From positions 22,086 to 86,085 of the forward strand of contig NZ_SBHO01000010.1 of assembly GCF_006980705.1 (NCBI RefSeq): a DNA stretch of 64,000 bases. Direction: 5' to 3'. This stretch comes from Tepidiphilus olei (GTDB lineage: Bacteria > Pseudomonadota > Gammaproteobacteria > Burkholderiales > Rhodocyclaceae). This document shows, one piece after another, positions 9,601 to 17,899 of this stretch. Every line of letters starts with the position of its first letter. The stretch's first letter is position 1. The notes beneath the pieces are model-generated. The model did not search any database. It had not been told where the DNA came from and worked only from the letters and a program-made list of their open reading frames with translations. The translations under genes were made by a program, and so were the position numbers.

Positions 9601-10067
9601 AGGTCACCGACGTGCGCAACTGGTTCCTGTTTTCCGCCAGCGAGCGCTGGCGCGCCGACGGCGCCGAGCACGAGCACTACTCGGATTCGGGCGGCAAATC
9701 GGGCGGCCAGAAGGAGAAACTCGCCTACACCGTGCTGGCGGCGAGCCTGGCCTACCAGTTCGGGCTGGAGTGGGGCGCGGTGCGTTCGCGCTCGTTTCGC
9801 TTCGTCGTGATCGACGAAGCGTTCGGGCGCGGCTCGGACGAGTCGGCGCAGTACGGGTTGCGCCTCTTCCAGCAGCTCAACCTGCAACTGCTCATCGTCA
9901 CGCCGCTGCAGAAAATCCACATCATCGAGCCCTTCGTTGCCAGCGTCGGTTTCGTGCACAACGAAGGCGGGCGCGACTCGCGGCTGCGTTGCCTGTCGAT
10001 CGAGGAATACCGGGCGCAGAAGGCCGATAAAGGCAGCGCGGAAAGAAGTGAAAAGCCCGGGTCATGA
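6660..10067 (+). CDS. jetC: Wadjet defence protein JetC (SMC/MukB-like ATPase)
   Basis: A 1135-residue SMC-like ATPase, the DNA-extruding motor of Wadjet. The Walker [10 protein letters not shown] is at residues 55-63 after [13 protein letters not shown] long charged coiled coil fills about 270-950, interrupted by a hinge-like segment. The C-terminal head has the ABC signature region [15 protein letters not shown] (1010-1024), Walker B VVIDEAF (1049-1055) and a typical [17 protein letters not shown]. The ATG at 6660 is chosen over an in-frame upstream one at 6600 because it is at the usual position before the head domain and overlaps the jetB stop. All ATPase motifs are intact. Confidence 0.93.
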   Translation: MPESPLDSATLSLDFVADDSRVGFRLHRLEVLNWGTFDKRISRYPLDGRNGLLTGDIGSGKSTLVDAITTLLVPAHRVAYNKAAGADARERSLRSYVLGHYKSERNELTGSSKPVALRDASSYSVILGVFRNEGFDQAVTLAQVFWLKDPQGQPARLFVAAERELAIADDFSGFGADITALRKKLRAQGCELFESFPPYGAWFRRRFGIEHEQALELFHQTVSMKSVGNLTDFVRNHMLEPFDSGQRIEALIRHFDDLDRAHQAVLKAKRQVDLLTPLVEDGKRHQALMAEIQDWREARDQLRPYFARLKGELLNRRLGLLAEEAARLDAQIERLDAQRETERLEVGRLERALRDNGGDRLEELAAEIRRLEQEKAQRQQKSDRFQALLARIDEAAPADEAGFLAQQQSIAQRAEGLRERIADLDNREREEDFAFRKGREEHAALSDEIESLSRRKSNIDAAQIRIREALCAALSIDEDELPFAGELIQVREDERDWEGAAERLLRGFGLSLLVPDAHYEAVADWVDRQHLGGRLVYFHVRPREATQSAALHPQSLVRKLQIKPDSPHYEWLEQKLRSRFDVACCDTGAQFRRETRAITRAGQIKDPSGRHEKDDRSRIDDRSHYVLGWSNADKLRALRDRRERLEARLALLGQRIGEIQQARNELRGRLDALAKLEEFTRFADIDWMSPARRIAELTEERARLESASDALQELGRRLEAAQARLAEVERQRDAVRDKRSAVATKREAAQTLLEEARAVWAAAPLTDAQIVRLDAWRAQALGEHQLTVESCDNREQELRQWLQQRIDAEDRRLARLTERIVNAMRGFKEEFKAETVEMDVALAALPEYERLLAGLKSDDLPRFEARFKELLNVNTINEIANFNAQLARERETIKERVDFINQSLAAIDYNPGRYIKLVAQPSPDAEIRDFQQDLRACTEGALTGSADEQYSEAKFLQVKAIIDRFRGREGLADADRRWTAKVTDVRNWFLFSASERWRADGAEHEHYSDSGGKSGGQKEKLAYTVLAASLAYQFGLEWGAVRSRSFRFVVIDEAFGRGSDESAQYGLRLFQQLNLQLLIVTPLQKIHIIEPFVASVGFVHNEGGRDSRLRCLSIEEYRAQKADKGSAERSEKPGS

Positions 10068-10127
10068 CGTAAAAGGGCGGCAATGCGTATCCCTCACAAC
10101 TGAATCAAGCCCACACGGAGGCGGCCC

Positions 10128-11927
10128 ATGAAGAAAACCCAGAAATACGCTGTCAACCAGTACCTGATCGAAAGCCTGCTCGCCAAGGTGCGCGAGGGCG
10201 AGATCGCCATCCCGGAAATCCAGCGGCCTTTCGTCTGGGATGCCTCCCAAGTGCGTGATCTCATGGATTCGCTCTATCAGGGCTTTCCGGTGGGTTATCT
10301 GATCGCCTGGCGCAATCCGGACGTGAAACTCAAAGATGGCAGCACGGCTGCGGGCAAGATGATCCTAATCGACGGTCAGCAGCGCGTCACGGCGCTGACG
10401 GCCGCAATACTCGGGCAGACGGTCATCAACAAAGATTATCGGAAGGTACGCATCTCGATTGCCTTCCACCCCATCGAGGAGCGCTTTGAGGTGAGCAACG
10501 CCGCCATCGCCAAAAACACGGCGTGGATCGCTGACATTGCGCCCATGGTATGCGGCGAGATCAAGTTGACCAAAGCGGTTCGCAGTTATCTCGATGCCAA
10601 TCCGCAGGCCGACGAGGATAAGGTGGAGGAGGCGCTCGCCAACCTCACCGACATTGCCAAGAAGCAGATCGGCCTCATCGAGTTATCCCACGACTTGGAC
10701 ATCGAGACCGTTACGGAAATCTTCATCCGCATCAATTCCAAAGGCACGGTGCTGTCCCAAGCGGACTTCGCCATGTCCAAAATCGCCGCCGACACGCGCT
10801 ATGGCGGCCAGATGCTCAGAAAGTGCATCGACTACTTCTGTCATTTAGCGGTAGCGCCCGATTTTTACGACCACATCAAGAAAAACGATGCCGAATTCGC
10901 GGCGTCACCTTACTTTCAGAAAATGGCTTGGCTACGCCACGAGAACGACGACCTTTACGATCCCAATTACAACGATCTGCTAAGGGTGGCATTCACCAGT
11001 CAGTTTGGGCGCGGCAAGCTGGCCGATCTGGTCAGCCTGCTCTCGGGCCGAAATTTCGAAACCAAAAACTACGAAGATGCCATCGCCGAAGCGTCTTTCG
11101 CCAAGCTGAACGAGGGGGTGCTCAACTTCATCAATGAGTCCCACTTCAAGCGCTTCGTGATGATCATCAAGTCGGCGGGCTTCATCACCCGTGCGATGAT
11201 TCGCACCCGAAGCGCCCTGAACTTTGCCTACATCGTTTACCTGCGGTTGCGCGCGCAGGGCGTCCATGACGGAAGGATCGAATCCTTCGTGCGACGCTGG
11301 TTCGTCATGTCGATACTGACAAACCGCTACACTGCTTCTTCCGAGACACAGTTCGACCAAGACATTCGTCGGATCGCGGAGGGCGATTTCGGTGACATCC
11401 TAGCCAAGGTGGAACAAGCCGACCTGTCGCCGACATTTTGGGATGTGGGCCTGGTGCAGCAGCTGGAAACCTCCGGCACCAACAGCCCCTATTTCTGGGT
11501 GTTCATTGCGGCGCAGGTGCGTGCGAACGACACCGGCTTATTATCGAAGGACATCACGGTACGCGAGCTGGTCAGCCACAGGGGCGACATCCATCACATC
11601 TTCCCGCGCGATTTACTGAAAAAAGCCGGGCTAGGGCCAAGCCAGTACAATCAGATCGCCAACTTCGCTTATACCCAGCAAGAGATCAACATCAAAATCG
11701 GCAGCAAGTCGCCGCGCGACTATTTCGCTGAAATACTGCAGCAGTGTCGGGGCGGCGCACTCAAATACGGCGCGATCAACGACGAGGCCACGCTCAAAGC
11801 CAATCTTGCGACCAATTGCGTGCCGGAATCCATCGTGGACATGGATGTCGCCCAGTATGAGGAATTTCTCAAGCAGCGCCGAAAGTTGATGGCAGCGAAA
11901 ATCAGGGCTTACTACGAAAACCTTTGA
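10128..11927 (+). CDS. DUF262/HNH (GmrSD-like) protein nested in the Wadjet locus
   Basis: A 599-residue protein with an N-terminal DUF262 domain: [11 protein letters not shown] at 28-38 and [13 protein letters not shown] at 78-90, the DGQQR motif implicated in nucleotide binding or hydrolysis in GmrS/DndB-like folds. The C-terminus has [13 protein letters not shown] (His489, His490) followed by Asn508, Asn512 and Asn521 in an arrangement like the HNH/DUF1524 nuclease of GmrSD enzymes. Family knowledge: such proteins cut modified phage DNA in type IV restriction. It starts 60 bp after jetC with GGAGG and ends 46 bp before jetD, all on one strand. Codon use is visibly more A/T-rich than in jetABC, suggesting separate acquisition. 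A role as Wadjet accessory or as an independent defence gene is undecided. Confidence 0.85.
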   Translation: MKKTQKYAVNQYLIESLLAKVREGEIAIPEIQRPFVWDASQVRDLMDSLYQGFPVGYLIAWRNPDVKLKDGSTAAGKMILIDGQQRVTALTAAILGQTVINKDYRKVRISIAFHPIEERFEVSNAAIAKNTAWIADIAPMVCGEIKLTKAVRSYLDANPQADEDKVEEALANLTDIAKKQIGLIELSHDLDIETVTEIFIRINSKGTVLSQADFAMSKIAADTRYGGQMLRKCIDYFCHLAVAPDFYDHIKKNDAEFAASPYFQKMAWLRHENDDLYDPNYNDLLRVAFTSQFGRGKLADLVSLLSGRNFETKNYEDAIAEASFAKLNEGVLNFINESHFKRFVMIIKSAGFITRAMIRTRSALNFAYIVYLRLRAQGVHDGRIESFVRRWFVMSILTNRYTASSETQFDQDIRRIAEGDFGDILAKVEQADLSPTFWDVGLVQQLETSGTNSPYFWVFIAAQVRANDTGLLSKDITVRELVSHRGDIHHIFPRDLLKKAGLGPSQYNQIANFAYTQQEINIKIGSKSPRDYFAEILQQCRGGALKYGAINDEATLKANLATNCVPESIVDMDVAQYEEFLKQRRKLMAAKIRAYYENL

Positions 11928-11973
11928 ATCTGATGGAATTGGCGAAGATTTGGGTCGAAACCTGCGATATCCC

Positions 11974-13197
11974 ATGAGCTGGACCACGCCGGCAGATCTC
12001 CGCGCCCAGGTGCAACGCTTGTGGGACCGTGGCGAATTACTGCGTGCGACGGTCACGGACGCCATGGCGTGGCCCTTGCGCCTGAGTTTGAAGGCGCCTT
12101 CGGCTGCTGACTTGTCCGATCACTTCGAGGCGGTGCGTGACTGGGTGTGTGCGCTTGGCGAGACCCCGCAGGTTCGGATCGAGTGGCGGGAATGGAACCA
12201 CCGCGTGCAAGGCGTGCAGCGTCTTCCTGCCGCGGTCTGGCTCGACACGCTGCAGGCGGCCTTGGCCTTCATCGGCAAGGTTCGTCAGGCGCAACGCTTC
12301 GCGGCTTTGTGGCAGCAGACGGCCGTCATGCAGCCAGCGCTGCTGGCGTGGCTATCCCGGCGGCCGCTTCAAGCGCTCGACTTGGCCGACCGTTGGGAAC
12401 GCCTTCTGGCGGTGGTGGCCTGGCTGCAGGCCCATCCGCGCCCGGGCGTGTACCTGCGCCAAGTGGATGTGCCCGGCGTCGACAGCAAGTTCATCGAGAC
12501 CCACCGCGGCGTGCTCACCGAGCTGCTGGACTTGTCCCTTCCTCCCGAGGCCATCGAGACCAGCGCGACGGGCGTTGCGCAGTTCCCGCGTCGGTTTGGT
12601 TTTCTGGACAAGCCCGTGCGCATCCGGTTTCGTCTGCTCGATCCGGCGCTACCCGGTCTGCCGGGCTGCCAAGCCTTGCCCGGGGTACTGGCTGACATTA
12701 CGCTGGATGCAGCCAGCTTCGCGGCGATGACCTTACCCATCGAGCGCGTCTTCATCACCGAGAACGAGATCAACTTTCTCGCTTTCCCCGCCGTGGCGGG
12801 ATCCATCGTCGTCTTCGGCGCGGGTTACGGCTGGGAGGCGCTGGCGCGCGCCGCGTGGCTGCATCGCTGCCAGCTGCTCTACTGGGGCGACATCGACACC
12901 CACGGCTTCGCCATCCTCGACCAATTACGCGGCCACTTTCCCCGCGCGGAATCCTTCCTCATGGACCGGGAGACTTTGCTTGCGCATCGCCCGCACTGGG
13001 GCGAGGAACCCGAGCCCGTGCGCCACGATTTGTCACGTCTCACTACCAAAGAGGCAGCCGTCTATGACGATCTCAGATTCGATCGGCTCCAGCCCCGGCT
13101 GCGTCTGGAGCAGGAGCGGATCGGATATGGCAAGGTTTGCGATCGACTTGCGCGTCTTTCCTCGGGAGCCCTCGCATCCCCACCGGATTGCTCATGA
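11974..13197 (+). CDS. jetD: Wadjet defence protein JetD (DUF3322-DUF2220, Toprim nuclease)
   Basis: A 407-residue protein with an N-terminal DUF3322 region (about 1-190) and a C-terminal DUF2220 Toprim domain. JetD is the topoisomerase VI-A-like nuclease that cleaves plasmids loaded by JetABC. Active-site candidates are intact: ITENEINFLAFP with Glu263 and YWGDIDTHGFAIL with Asp306 and Asp308. The pattern RLTTKEAAVYDDL and RLRLEQERIGYG is typical of the C-terminus; the last 20 residues diverge from what I expect of the family. The ATG at 11974 is preferred to one at 11950 because it begins the conserved N-terminus. It follows the nested DUF262 gene instead of jetC. Confidence 0.9.
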   Translation: MSWTTPADLRAQVQRLWDRGELLRATVTDAMAWPLRLSLKAPSAADLSDHFEAVRDWVCALGETPQVRIEWREWNHRVQGVQRLPAAVWLDTLQAALAFIGKVRQAQRFAALWQQTAVMQPALLAWLSRRPLQALDLADRWERLLAVVAWLQAHPRPGVYLRQVDVPGVDSKFIETHRGVLTELLDLSLPPEAIETSATGVAQFPRRFGFLDKPVRIRFRLLDPALPGLPGCQALPGVLADITLDAASFAAMTLPIERVFITENEINFLAFPAVAGSIVVFGAGYGWEALARAAWLHRCQLLYWGDIDTHGFAILDQLRGHFPRAESFLMDRETLLAHRPHWGEEPEPVRHDLSRLTTKEAAVYDDLRFDRLQPRLRLEQERIGYGKVCDRLARLSSGALASPPDCS

Positions 13198-13393
13198 GCT
13201 CGAGATGTCAGTCGGAACAAGGTCAGCCGCCCAGCACCAACAAAGACAGGACTCGCCCCTAGCAAACAGGCTCATCTCCGGCCGCGATCCCATAAAAAGC
13301 ACGGCAGGCTCCATCGTCGTATTGCCCGCCGCCCAGGGAAATCGTATCGCAAATCTGTTCAAAACTATCTTTTTAGCATGAACAAAGGGAATA

Positions 13394-13409
13394 AGTCAGC
13401 GTTTCCTAT
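13394..13409. repeat. Partial match to the MITE terminal repeat at the aliA stop
   Basis: Read on the minus strand, this segment is ATAGGAAACGCTGA, close to the terminal repeat CTAGGGAAACGCTGA of the 150-bp repeat at 16.4 kb. It contains the TAG stop of aliA. Only one end is visible, so it may be a solo remnant or chance similarity. The rest of the 13198-13405 gap, between convergent jetD and aliA, holds a TTTTT run but no clear hairpin. Confidence 0.25.
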
Positions 13410-15040
13410 GCCTCCTTAGCGTTGACTCGTTCCTTCGCCCATTCACGCAATTTGAATTTTTGTATTTTACCGCTCGGCGTGGTTGGCATATTTTCTACGA
13501 TTTCTAGACGCTCGGGGATGTACTGCCGAGCCGTCTGCTTACTTTCGAACCAACGCACCATTTCGGCGAAATCGAAGCTAGTGCCAGGCTTGAGAATGAC
13601 GAACGCACAAGCGCGTTCTCCCAGTCGCTCGTCGGGGTAACCCACTACCGCGCAGGCGGCAATGGCAGGGTGGGCATAAAGAATATTTTCGATCTCCATC
13701 ACGGGTAGATTTTCCCCGCCTCTGATGATGATATCTTTACTACGTCCATTGATGCGAATATAGCCTTCATCATCGGCAAAAGCCAAATCCCCCGTGTCGA
13801 ACCAACCTTCAGCGTCGACGTTGTTCAGGTGCGGCCGCTTCAGATAACCGCCGAAGAGCACCGAACCTCGAATTAAAAGTCGCCCGGTCTGGCCAGTGGG
13901 CAAAGGCGTCCCTTGCCCGTCTACGATTTTCACTTCCACGCCGCGAATGGGTCGGCCATCCGAGATCGCCGATTTTTCCAGGGCACGCTCTGGTTCGGTC
14001 AAGGTGGCTGCGCCGCACTCGGTCATACCCCAGGCTGAACACAAAGTCATTCCCAGGAGCCGGTGCGCGCGCTCGATGAGCACAGAGGGAATGGGCGCAC
14101 CCGCGCTGACGAAACAACGCAAGGTCTCGGGAGGCGCCGCCCCTTGCTCCACTGCGTGGCACATGTCACTGACGAACACTGCCGCGGCCATGCTAAACGT
14201 GATTCGTTCGCGCCGGATGATTTCGAGCGCACGCTTTGGGTCCCACACGTCGAGCAACACCGTGGTTGCATTGAGCTCGATGGGCATCATTGCCAGATAG
14301 AAAAAACCCGTCGCATGGGCAAAGGGTGAAGCCCCAAGAATGATGTCTTCTTTGCCCAGATGCATCATCTCCACATAGGGATCGATGCCGGCATAGACCG
14401 TATTGTAGGTATGCATCACCCCTTTGGGCTCGCCCGTGGTACCAGAGGTGTAGAGCAGCAGCATGACCTCGTCGGGTTCGATACCACGATGGCTCAGCGG
14501 CTGCGTATCCACACCCAACAAAGCTTGCTCGAACGCGTCTTCCCCTTCCCCGCCGATGACGACGACGCGCTGCAATGTGGGGAGCCGAGAAAGAAGATCT
14601 CGTGCCATGACTTCGTGATCGAAGTTACGAAAAGACTTTGGCACCACGAACACCTTGGATTCGGCCAAACCGAGCATGAATTCCAATTCGCGTTCACGGA
14701 AGATTGGCATGACGGGATTGGCGCAGGCTCCGATGCGGCCGCAGGCTAGCCATAGGGCAATGAATTCCCACCAGTTGGGCAACTGAAAGCTGACGACGTC
14801 CCCCGGCCCTACGCCACTCGTGACTAAGCCCCGGGCAATGCGATCAACCCGATCGTCCAGCTCACGGTAGGTGAGACGCAGAGGCTCGTCGCGCCCTTGT
14901 CGATAATCGACCACCGCGATTTTGTCGGGACATTCCCGTAAAGCCCGCTGCAGGGCCGGTTCGATGGTTCTGTCACGCCACAGGCCAGCGGCCTTCATCA
15001 CCGCTTTGCGTTGTTCTACCAAGATGGGCGCAAAGTCCAT
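13406..15040 (-). CDS. aliA: Cyclohexanecarboxylate-CoA ligase-like AMP-forming acyl-CoA synthetase
   Basis: A 544-residue ANL-superfamily enzyme that activates an acid to its acyl-CoA with ATP. The AMP-binding P-loop LLYTSGTTGEPKGVMH, the SAWGMTECG motif (A5), the WFDTGDLAF motif (A7), GRSKDIIIRGGENL (A8) and the catalytic Lys in TPSGKIQKFKL are all visible. The N-terminus (FAPILVEQRKAVMKAAGLW) and VVSFQLPNWWEF closely resemble AliA of Rhodopseudomonas palustris. Neighbouring aliB, badR and badH homologues support an alicyclic substrate such as cyclohexanecarboxylate. It is divergent from aliB across a 205-bp control region. A long-chain or aromatic substrate cannot be excluded from sequence alone. 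Confidence 0.8.
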   Translation of the reverse strand: MDFAPILVEQRKAVMKAAGLWRDRTIEPALQRALRECPDKIAVVDYRQGRDEPLRLTYRELDDRVDRIARGLVTSGVGPGDVVSFQLPNWWEFIALWLACGRIGACANPVMPIFRERELEFMLGLAESKVFVVPKSFRNFDHEVMARDLLSRLPTLQRVVVIGGEGEDAFEQALLGVDTQPLSHRGIEPDEVMLLLYTSGTTGEPKGVMHTYNTVYAGIDPYVEMMHLGKEDIILGASPFAHATGFFYLAMMPIELNATTVLLDVWDPKRALEIIRRERITFSMAAAVFVSDMCHAVEQGAAPPETLRCFVSAGAPIPSVLIERAHRLLGMTLCSAWGMTECGAATLTEPERALEKSAISDGRPIRGVEVKIVDGQGTPLPTGQTGRLLIRGSVLFGGYLKRPHLNNVDAEGWFDTGDLAFADDEGYIRINGRSKDIIIRGGENLPVMEIENILYAHPAIAACAVVGYPDERLGERACAFVILKPGTSFDFAEMVRWFESKQTARQYIPERLEIVENMPTTPSGKIQKFKLREWAKERVNAKEA

Positions 15041-15091
15041 TGCAGTCTCCTCCTTCAGTCTTCGCCCTTGAACGGGGCACCTTGTTGTGCG

Positions 15092-15104
15092 ACGATCTCA
15101 TCGT
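15092..15104. promoter_or_regulatory. Small inverted repeat in the aliA/aliB divergent control region
   Basis: ACGAT-CTC-ATCGT forms a perfect 5-bp inverted repeat between the divergently read aliA and aliB. It could be a half of a MarR-type operator for the nearby BadR homologue. No second copy was found near badR or badH, so the assignment is weak. Confidence 0.25.
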
Positions 15105-15185
15105 TTAAATCATCATAGCATCAATTCATGTCGGCCATCCGATCACTCCGTGCTCGCCACGGCTTCGATTATAAGCGTAAAGGTA

Positions 15186-15214
15186 TTGACAGAAAATGGG
15201 GCGCTCTTTAGACT
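15186..15214 (+). promoter_or_regulatory. Sigma-70 promoter for aliB
   Basis: A perfect -35 TTGACA at 15186-15191 is followed after exactly 17 bp by TAGACT at 15209-15214, which matches TATAAT at four of six positions. Transcription would start near 15221, leaving a leader of about 25 nt carrying a strong GGGGGAGGAG ribosome site before the GTG start at 15246. This is the best consensus promoter seen in the window. Confidence 0.65.
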
Positions 15215-15245
15215 GAGTCCACACGATAAAGGGGGAGGAGACGCC

Positions 15246-16394
15246 GTGGATTTCGCACTCAGCGAGGAACAGCAAGCGCTGCTCGCAGCCGCAGAGCGCT
15301 TTGCCGTGCAGAAACTACAACCAGGCTACCGCGACCGAGAACAGCGTGGATCGATCGAGCGCGACATTGCACGGCAGATGGGCGAACTGGGTTTCCTCGC
15401 CCCAGAGCTCGCGCCCGAGTATGGTGGCGCAGGGCTCGATCGACTCACCAGCGGACTCATTACCGAGCAGATCGCACGGGGCGATTTCAACGTCTCCTAT
15501 CTCAACCTGCTCACTTCCTTGTGTGGTCAGATCATTGTCGATCATGCCCGCTGCGAACAGGCCCGTGACTGGCTGCGCGACGTAGTTGCCGGGCACAAAC
15601 TGATCGCTCTGGCCTTGACCGAGCCGAGTGCAGGTTCCGATGCGGCGCACATCAGGCTGCGCGCAGTGCGCGAGGGAGATCATTACGTCCTCTCCGGTGA
15701 AAAAACCTCCATCTCGATGGCAACCCAAGCGGACATCGCCGTCGTATTCGCCCGCACCGGCAGCGAAGAGGCTGGCGCTCGAGGCATCTCGGCTTTCCTG
15801 GTGGCGCTCGATGCCCCTGGGATCACGCGTACCGCTTTCGATGACGTGGGCTCGCGTGCTGTGGGTCGAGGGTCGATCTTCTTCGATGGGGTGCGCGTAC
15901 CCGCGGAGATGATGCTCGGTGACGAAGGTCAAGGATTCGTGCAGGTCATGCAAGGGTTCGACTTCAGCCGGGCTCTGATCGGCTTACAGTGCATGGCAGT
16001 GGCCCGCGTCTCGCTGGATGAGACATGGCGCTACGTCCAAGAGCGCCAGGCCTTCGGTCGTCCGATCGCCGAGTTTCAGGGGGTAACTTTCCCTTTGGCC
16101 GAAGCCGAGACGCAGTACGAAGCCTGTCGCTGGCTGTGCTTGCGCACGTTGTGGCTGAAAGACCAGGGATTGCCGCACACGGCCGAAGCGGCGATGTGCA
16201 AATGGTGGGCGCCGAAGCTTGCCTGTGAGATCATCCAGCAATGCCTGATCGCACACGGCCACGGCGGCTATAGCAACGATCTGCCGTTCGGGCAACGCTA
16301 TCGCGACGTCCTTGGCTTGCAGATCGGCGACGGCACTGCCAACATCATGAAAATGATCATCGCCCGGCAAATGCTCGCTCGGCATCGCACCTAA
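15246..16394 (+). CDS. aliB: Cyclohexanecarboxyl-CoA dehydrogenase-like acyl-CoA dehydrogenase
   Basis: A 382-residue FAD acyl-CoA dehydrogenase. It shows the family N-terminal helices (DFALSEEQQALL), the FAD/acyl-binding LALTEPSAGSDAA segment, and RQAFGRPIAEFQGVTFPLAEAET. In the motif that normally carries the catalytic glutamate (as in YEGT), this protein has LQIGDGT with Asp362, an unusual but conservative change. The GTG at 15246 is chosen because it has a GGGGGAGGAG site and starts the conserved MDFALS sequence; the longer frame from 15087 would span the promoter. Context with aliA, badR and badH suggests ring desaturation of cyclohexanecarboxyl-CoA. The TAA stop coincides with the edge of the MITE-like repeat. 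Confidence 0.78.
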   Translation: MDFALSEEQQALLAAAERFAVQKLQPGYRDREQRGSIERDIARQMGELGFLAPELAPEYGGAGLDRLTSGLITEQIARGDFNVSYLNLLTSLCGQIIVDHARCEQARDWLRDVVAGHKLIALALTEPSAGSDAAHIRLRAVREGDHYVLSGEKTSISMATQADIAVVFARTGSEEAGARGISAFLVALDAPGITRTAFDDVGSRAVGRGSIFFDGVRVPAEMMLGDEGQGFVQVMQGFDFSRALIGLQCMAVARVSLDETWRYVQERQAFGRPIAEFQGVTFPLAEAETQYEACRWLCLRTLWLKDQGLPHTAEAAMCKWWAPKLACEIIQQCLIAHGHGGYSNDLPFGQRYRDVLGLQIGDGTANIMKMIIARQMLARHRT

Positions 16395-16541
16395 GGGGAC
16401 GCTGAAGAAATGAGCGAGCGGGATGAAGCGCAAGGCGCACGGAGCGCAGCAACCGAGACATATCGAGTGGATAGGCGAGGGAGCGAGCACCGCGCAACGC
16501 AGCGATTCGCCCGCGCAGCCAATTATTCAGCGTTTCCCTAG
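16392..16541. mobile_element. MITE-like repeat, copy 1
   Basis: A 150-bp non-coding element bounded by imperfect inverted repeats: TAAGGGGACGCTGAAGAAAT at the left and, read inward from the right, CTAGGGAAACGCTGAATAAT. It is nearly identical, in the opposite orientation, to 54020-54170. The left end contains the TAA stop of aliB and the right end contains the TAG stop of badR, so the insertion separates two convergent genes and terminates both. No transposase is encoded; a CTAG-type target and the short size fit a MITE mobilised by an IS in trans. The responsible IS is unknown. Confidence 0.8.
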
Positions 16542-17008
16542 AGTTTGGCCATGTTATTGTGCAGGACATTGAGATAATGAATAAAAGTGATGCGGTCATC
16601 GAACGACAAACCTTTGAGTGCCTTGTCGTAGAAGTCGTGGATGGGCTCGGCAAGATCGGCCCACAACTTTTCCCCTGCAGGGGTGAGGCGTACCTTGCGT
16701 GAGCGGCGATCTTCCTCGCCAGTCACTCGTTCAAGGTAACCTTGGCGCTCCAGGCGATTGAGGATGCCAAAGAGGTTCTGCCGACTCACCAGCAGATAGC
16801 GGCTGAGCTCTCCAACCGTCATGCCATCGGCTGCCTGTGGCCGAGAAAGCGCACCGAGCACCGACCACTGCTGGGTCGTCACGCCAAACTCGCTCAACGC
16901 TTGCGTGCCCTTGGTGTGCAAAGTGTTGGCCGTCTGAAAGAAACGGAAGAACAGACGGTTGTTGATTTCGACGGTCGCGAGGGTTTTTTCCAGGCTGAGG
17001 TCTTTCAT
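16538..17008 (-). CDS. badR: MarR-family regulator, BadR-like
   Basis: A 156-residue winged-helix regulator. The recognition region is visible in MTVGELSRYLLVSRQNLFGILNRLERQGYLERV, with the wing in GEEDRRSRKVRLTPAGEKLW. In Rhodopseudomonas palustris, BadR is a repressor of cyclohexanecarboxylate genes relieved by a CoA thioester; here it lies beside badH and near aliA/aliB. The start at 17008 (MKDLSLEK) is preferred over 17050, which adds an unconserved N-terminus. It is divergent from badH across about 105 bp, where autoregulation would be expected. Its stop codon lies inside the terminal repeat of the MITE. Confidence 0.75.
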   Translation of the reverse strand: MKDLSLEKTLATVEINNRLFFRFFQTANTLHTKGTQALSEFGVTTQQWSVLGALSRPQAADGMTVGELSRYLLVSRQNLFGILNRLERQGYLERVTGEEDRRSRKVRLTPAGEKLWADLAEPIHDFYDKALKGLSFDDRITFIHYLNVLHNNMAKL

Positions 17009-17113
17009 CGTAAAAAAAGCCGAATAACGAAACGCGGCATTGAAGCACAATCGGTTTCTCGTGGCAACAGGATAAAGTTTTCGGTCACCAACACAACAAT
17101 GAGGAGTAGGAGC

Positions 17114-17884
17114 ATGGGTATGAAAGGCTTACGCGACAAAATCGCAGTGGTCACCGGCGGTGGCAGCGGGATCGGGGCAGCCATTTGTCGCCGTTTCGCC
17201 GAAGAAGGAACGGTGGTGGCGATACTCGACCTCAATGGGGATGCCGCCGAGCAAGTGGCGGCGGAAATTCGTGCCAGCGGAAGCAAGGCCAAAGCCTACA
17301 CGGTCGACATCAGCGTGCAAGACCAGGTACAACGCACGATCGAGGCGGTCGAAGCAGAGCTTGGCCCCATCGACATCCTCGTCAATAACGCCGGCTGGGA
17401 TCGCGCGGCGCCCTTCCTCAAAACCGACAAGGCCCTGTGGGACAAAGTCGTGGCGATCAATCTCTACGGCCCACTCAACATGCACCATGCCGTGCTGAGC
17501 CGTATGGCACAACGCGGCAGAGGGCGTGTCGTCAACATCGCTTCCGACGCGGCACGCGTGGGTTCATCGGGCGAATCGGTCTATGCGTTTTGTAAAGGCG
17601 GGTTGGTCGCGTTCTCCAAGACGATCGCCCGTGAGCTCGCCAAACAGCAGATCAATGTCAACGTCGTCTGCCCAGGTCCCACCGACACGCCCCTCTTTCG
17701 TAGCTTCGGTGAAGGCGAGCAAGGGGAAAAGCTACGCGCGGCCCTGATCCGTGCCATTCCCTTCGGCCGTCTCGGGAAACCGGAAGATCTCGCAGGCATC
17801 GTCGTTTTCCTCGGCAGCGACGAAGCCTCTTTCATCACCGGTCAGGTCATCAGCGTCTCCGGTGGTCTGACGATGGTGGGTTGA
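17114..17884 (+). CDS. badH: 2-hydroxycyclohexanecarboxyl-CoA dehydrogenase (SDR family)
   Basis: A 256-residue classical short-chain dehydrogenase. It has the NAD-binding GGGSGIGAAICRRFAEEG, acidic Asp in AILDLNGDA (NAD preference), the NNAGWD motif, catalytic Ser in IASDAARVGSSGESVYAFCKGG with YxxxK (Tyr-Ala-Phe-Cys-Lys), and the C-terminal GQVISVSGGLTMVG. The last segment and NNAGWD closely match BadH, which oxidises 2-hydroxycyclohexanecarboxyl-CoA to the 2-keto ester before ring cleavage. A strong GAGGAGTAGGAG site precedes the ATG at 17114; an ATG two codons later is also possible. The acyl-CoA dehydrogenase gene follows after 15 bp. Confidence 0.85.
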   Translation: MGMKGLRDKIAVVTGGGSGIGAAICRRFAEEGTVVAILDLNGDAAEQVAAEIRASGSKAKAYTVDISVQDQVQRTIEAVEAELGPIDILVNNAGWDRAAPFLKTDKALWDKVVAINLYGPLNMHHAVLSRMAQRGRGRVVNIASDAARVGSSGESVYAFCKGGLVAFSKTIARELAKQQINVNVVCPGPTDTPLFRSFGEGEQGEKLRAALIRAIPFGRLGKPEDLAGIVVFLGSDEASFITGQVISVSGGLTMVG

Positions 17885-17899
17885 AAAGGGAGAAACGCG

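Noticed and set aside
11950..11973. Longer JetD start at 11950
   Set aside because: The extra eight residues are not conserved-looking and the ATG at 11974 starts the recognisable DUF3322 N-terminus.
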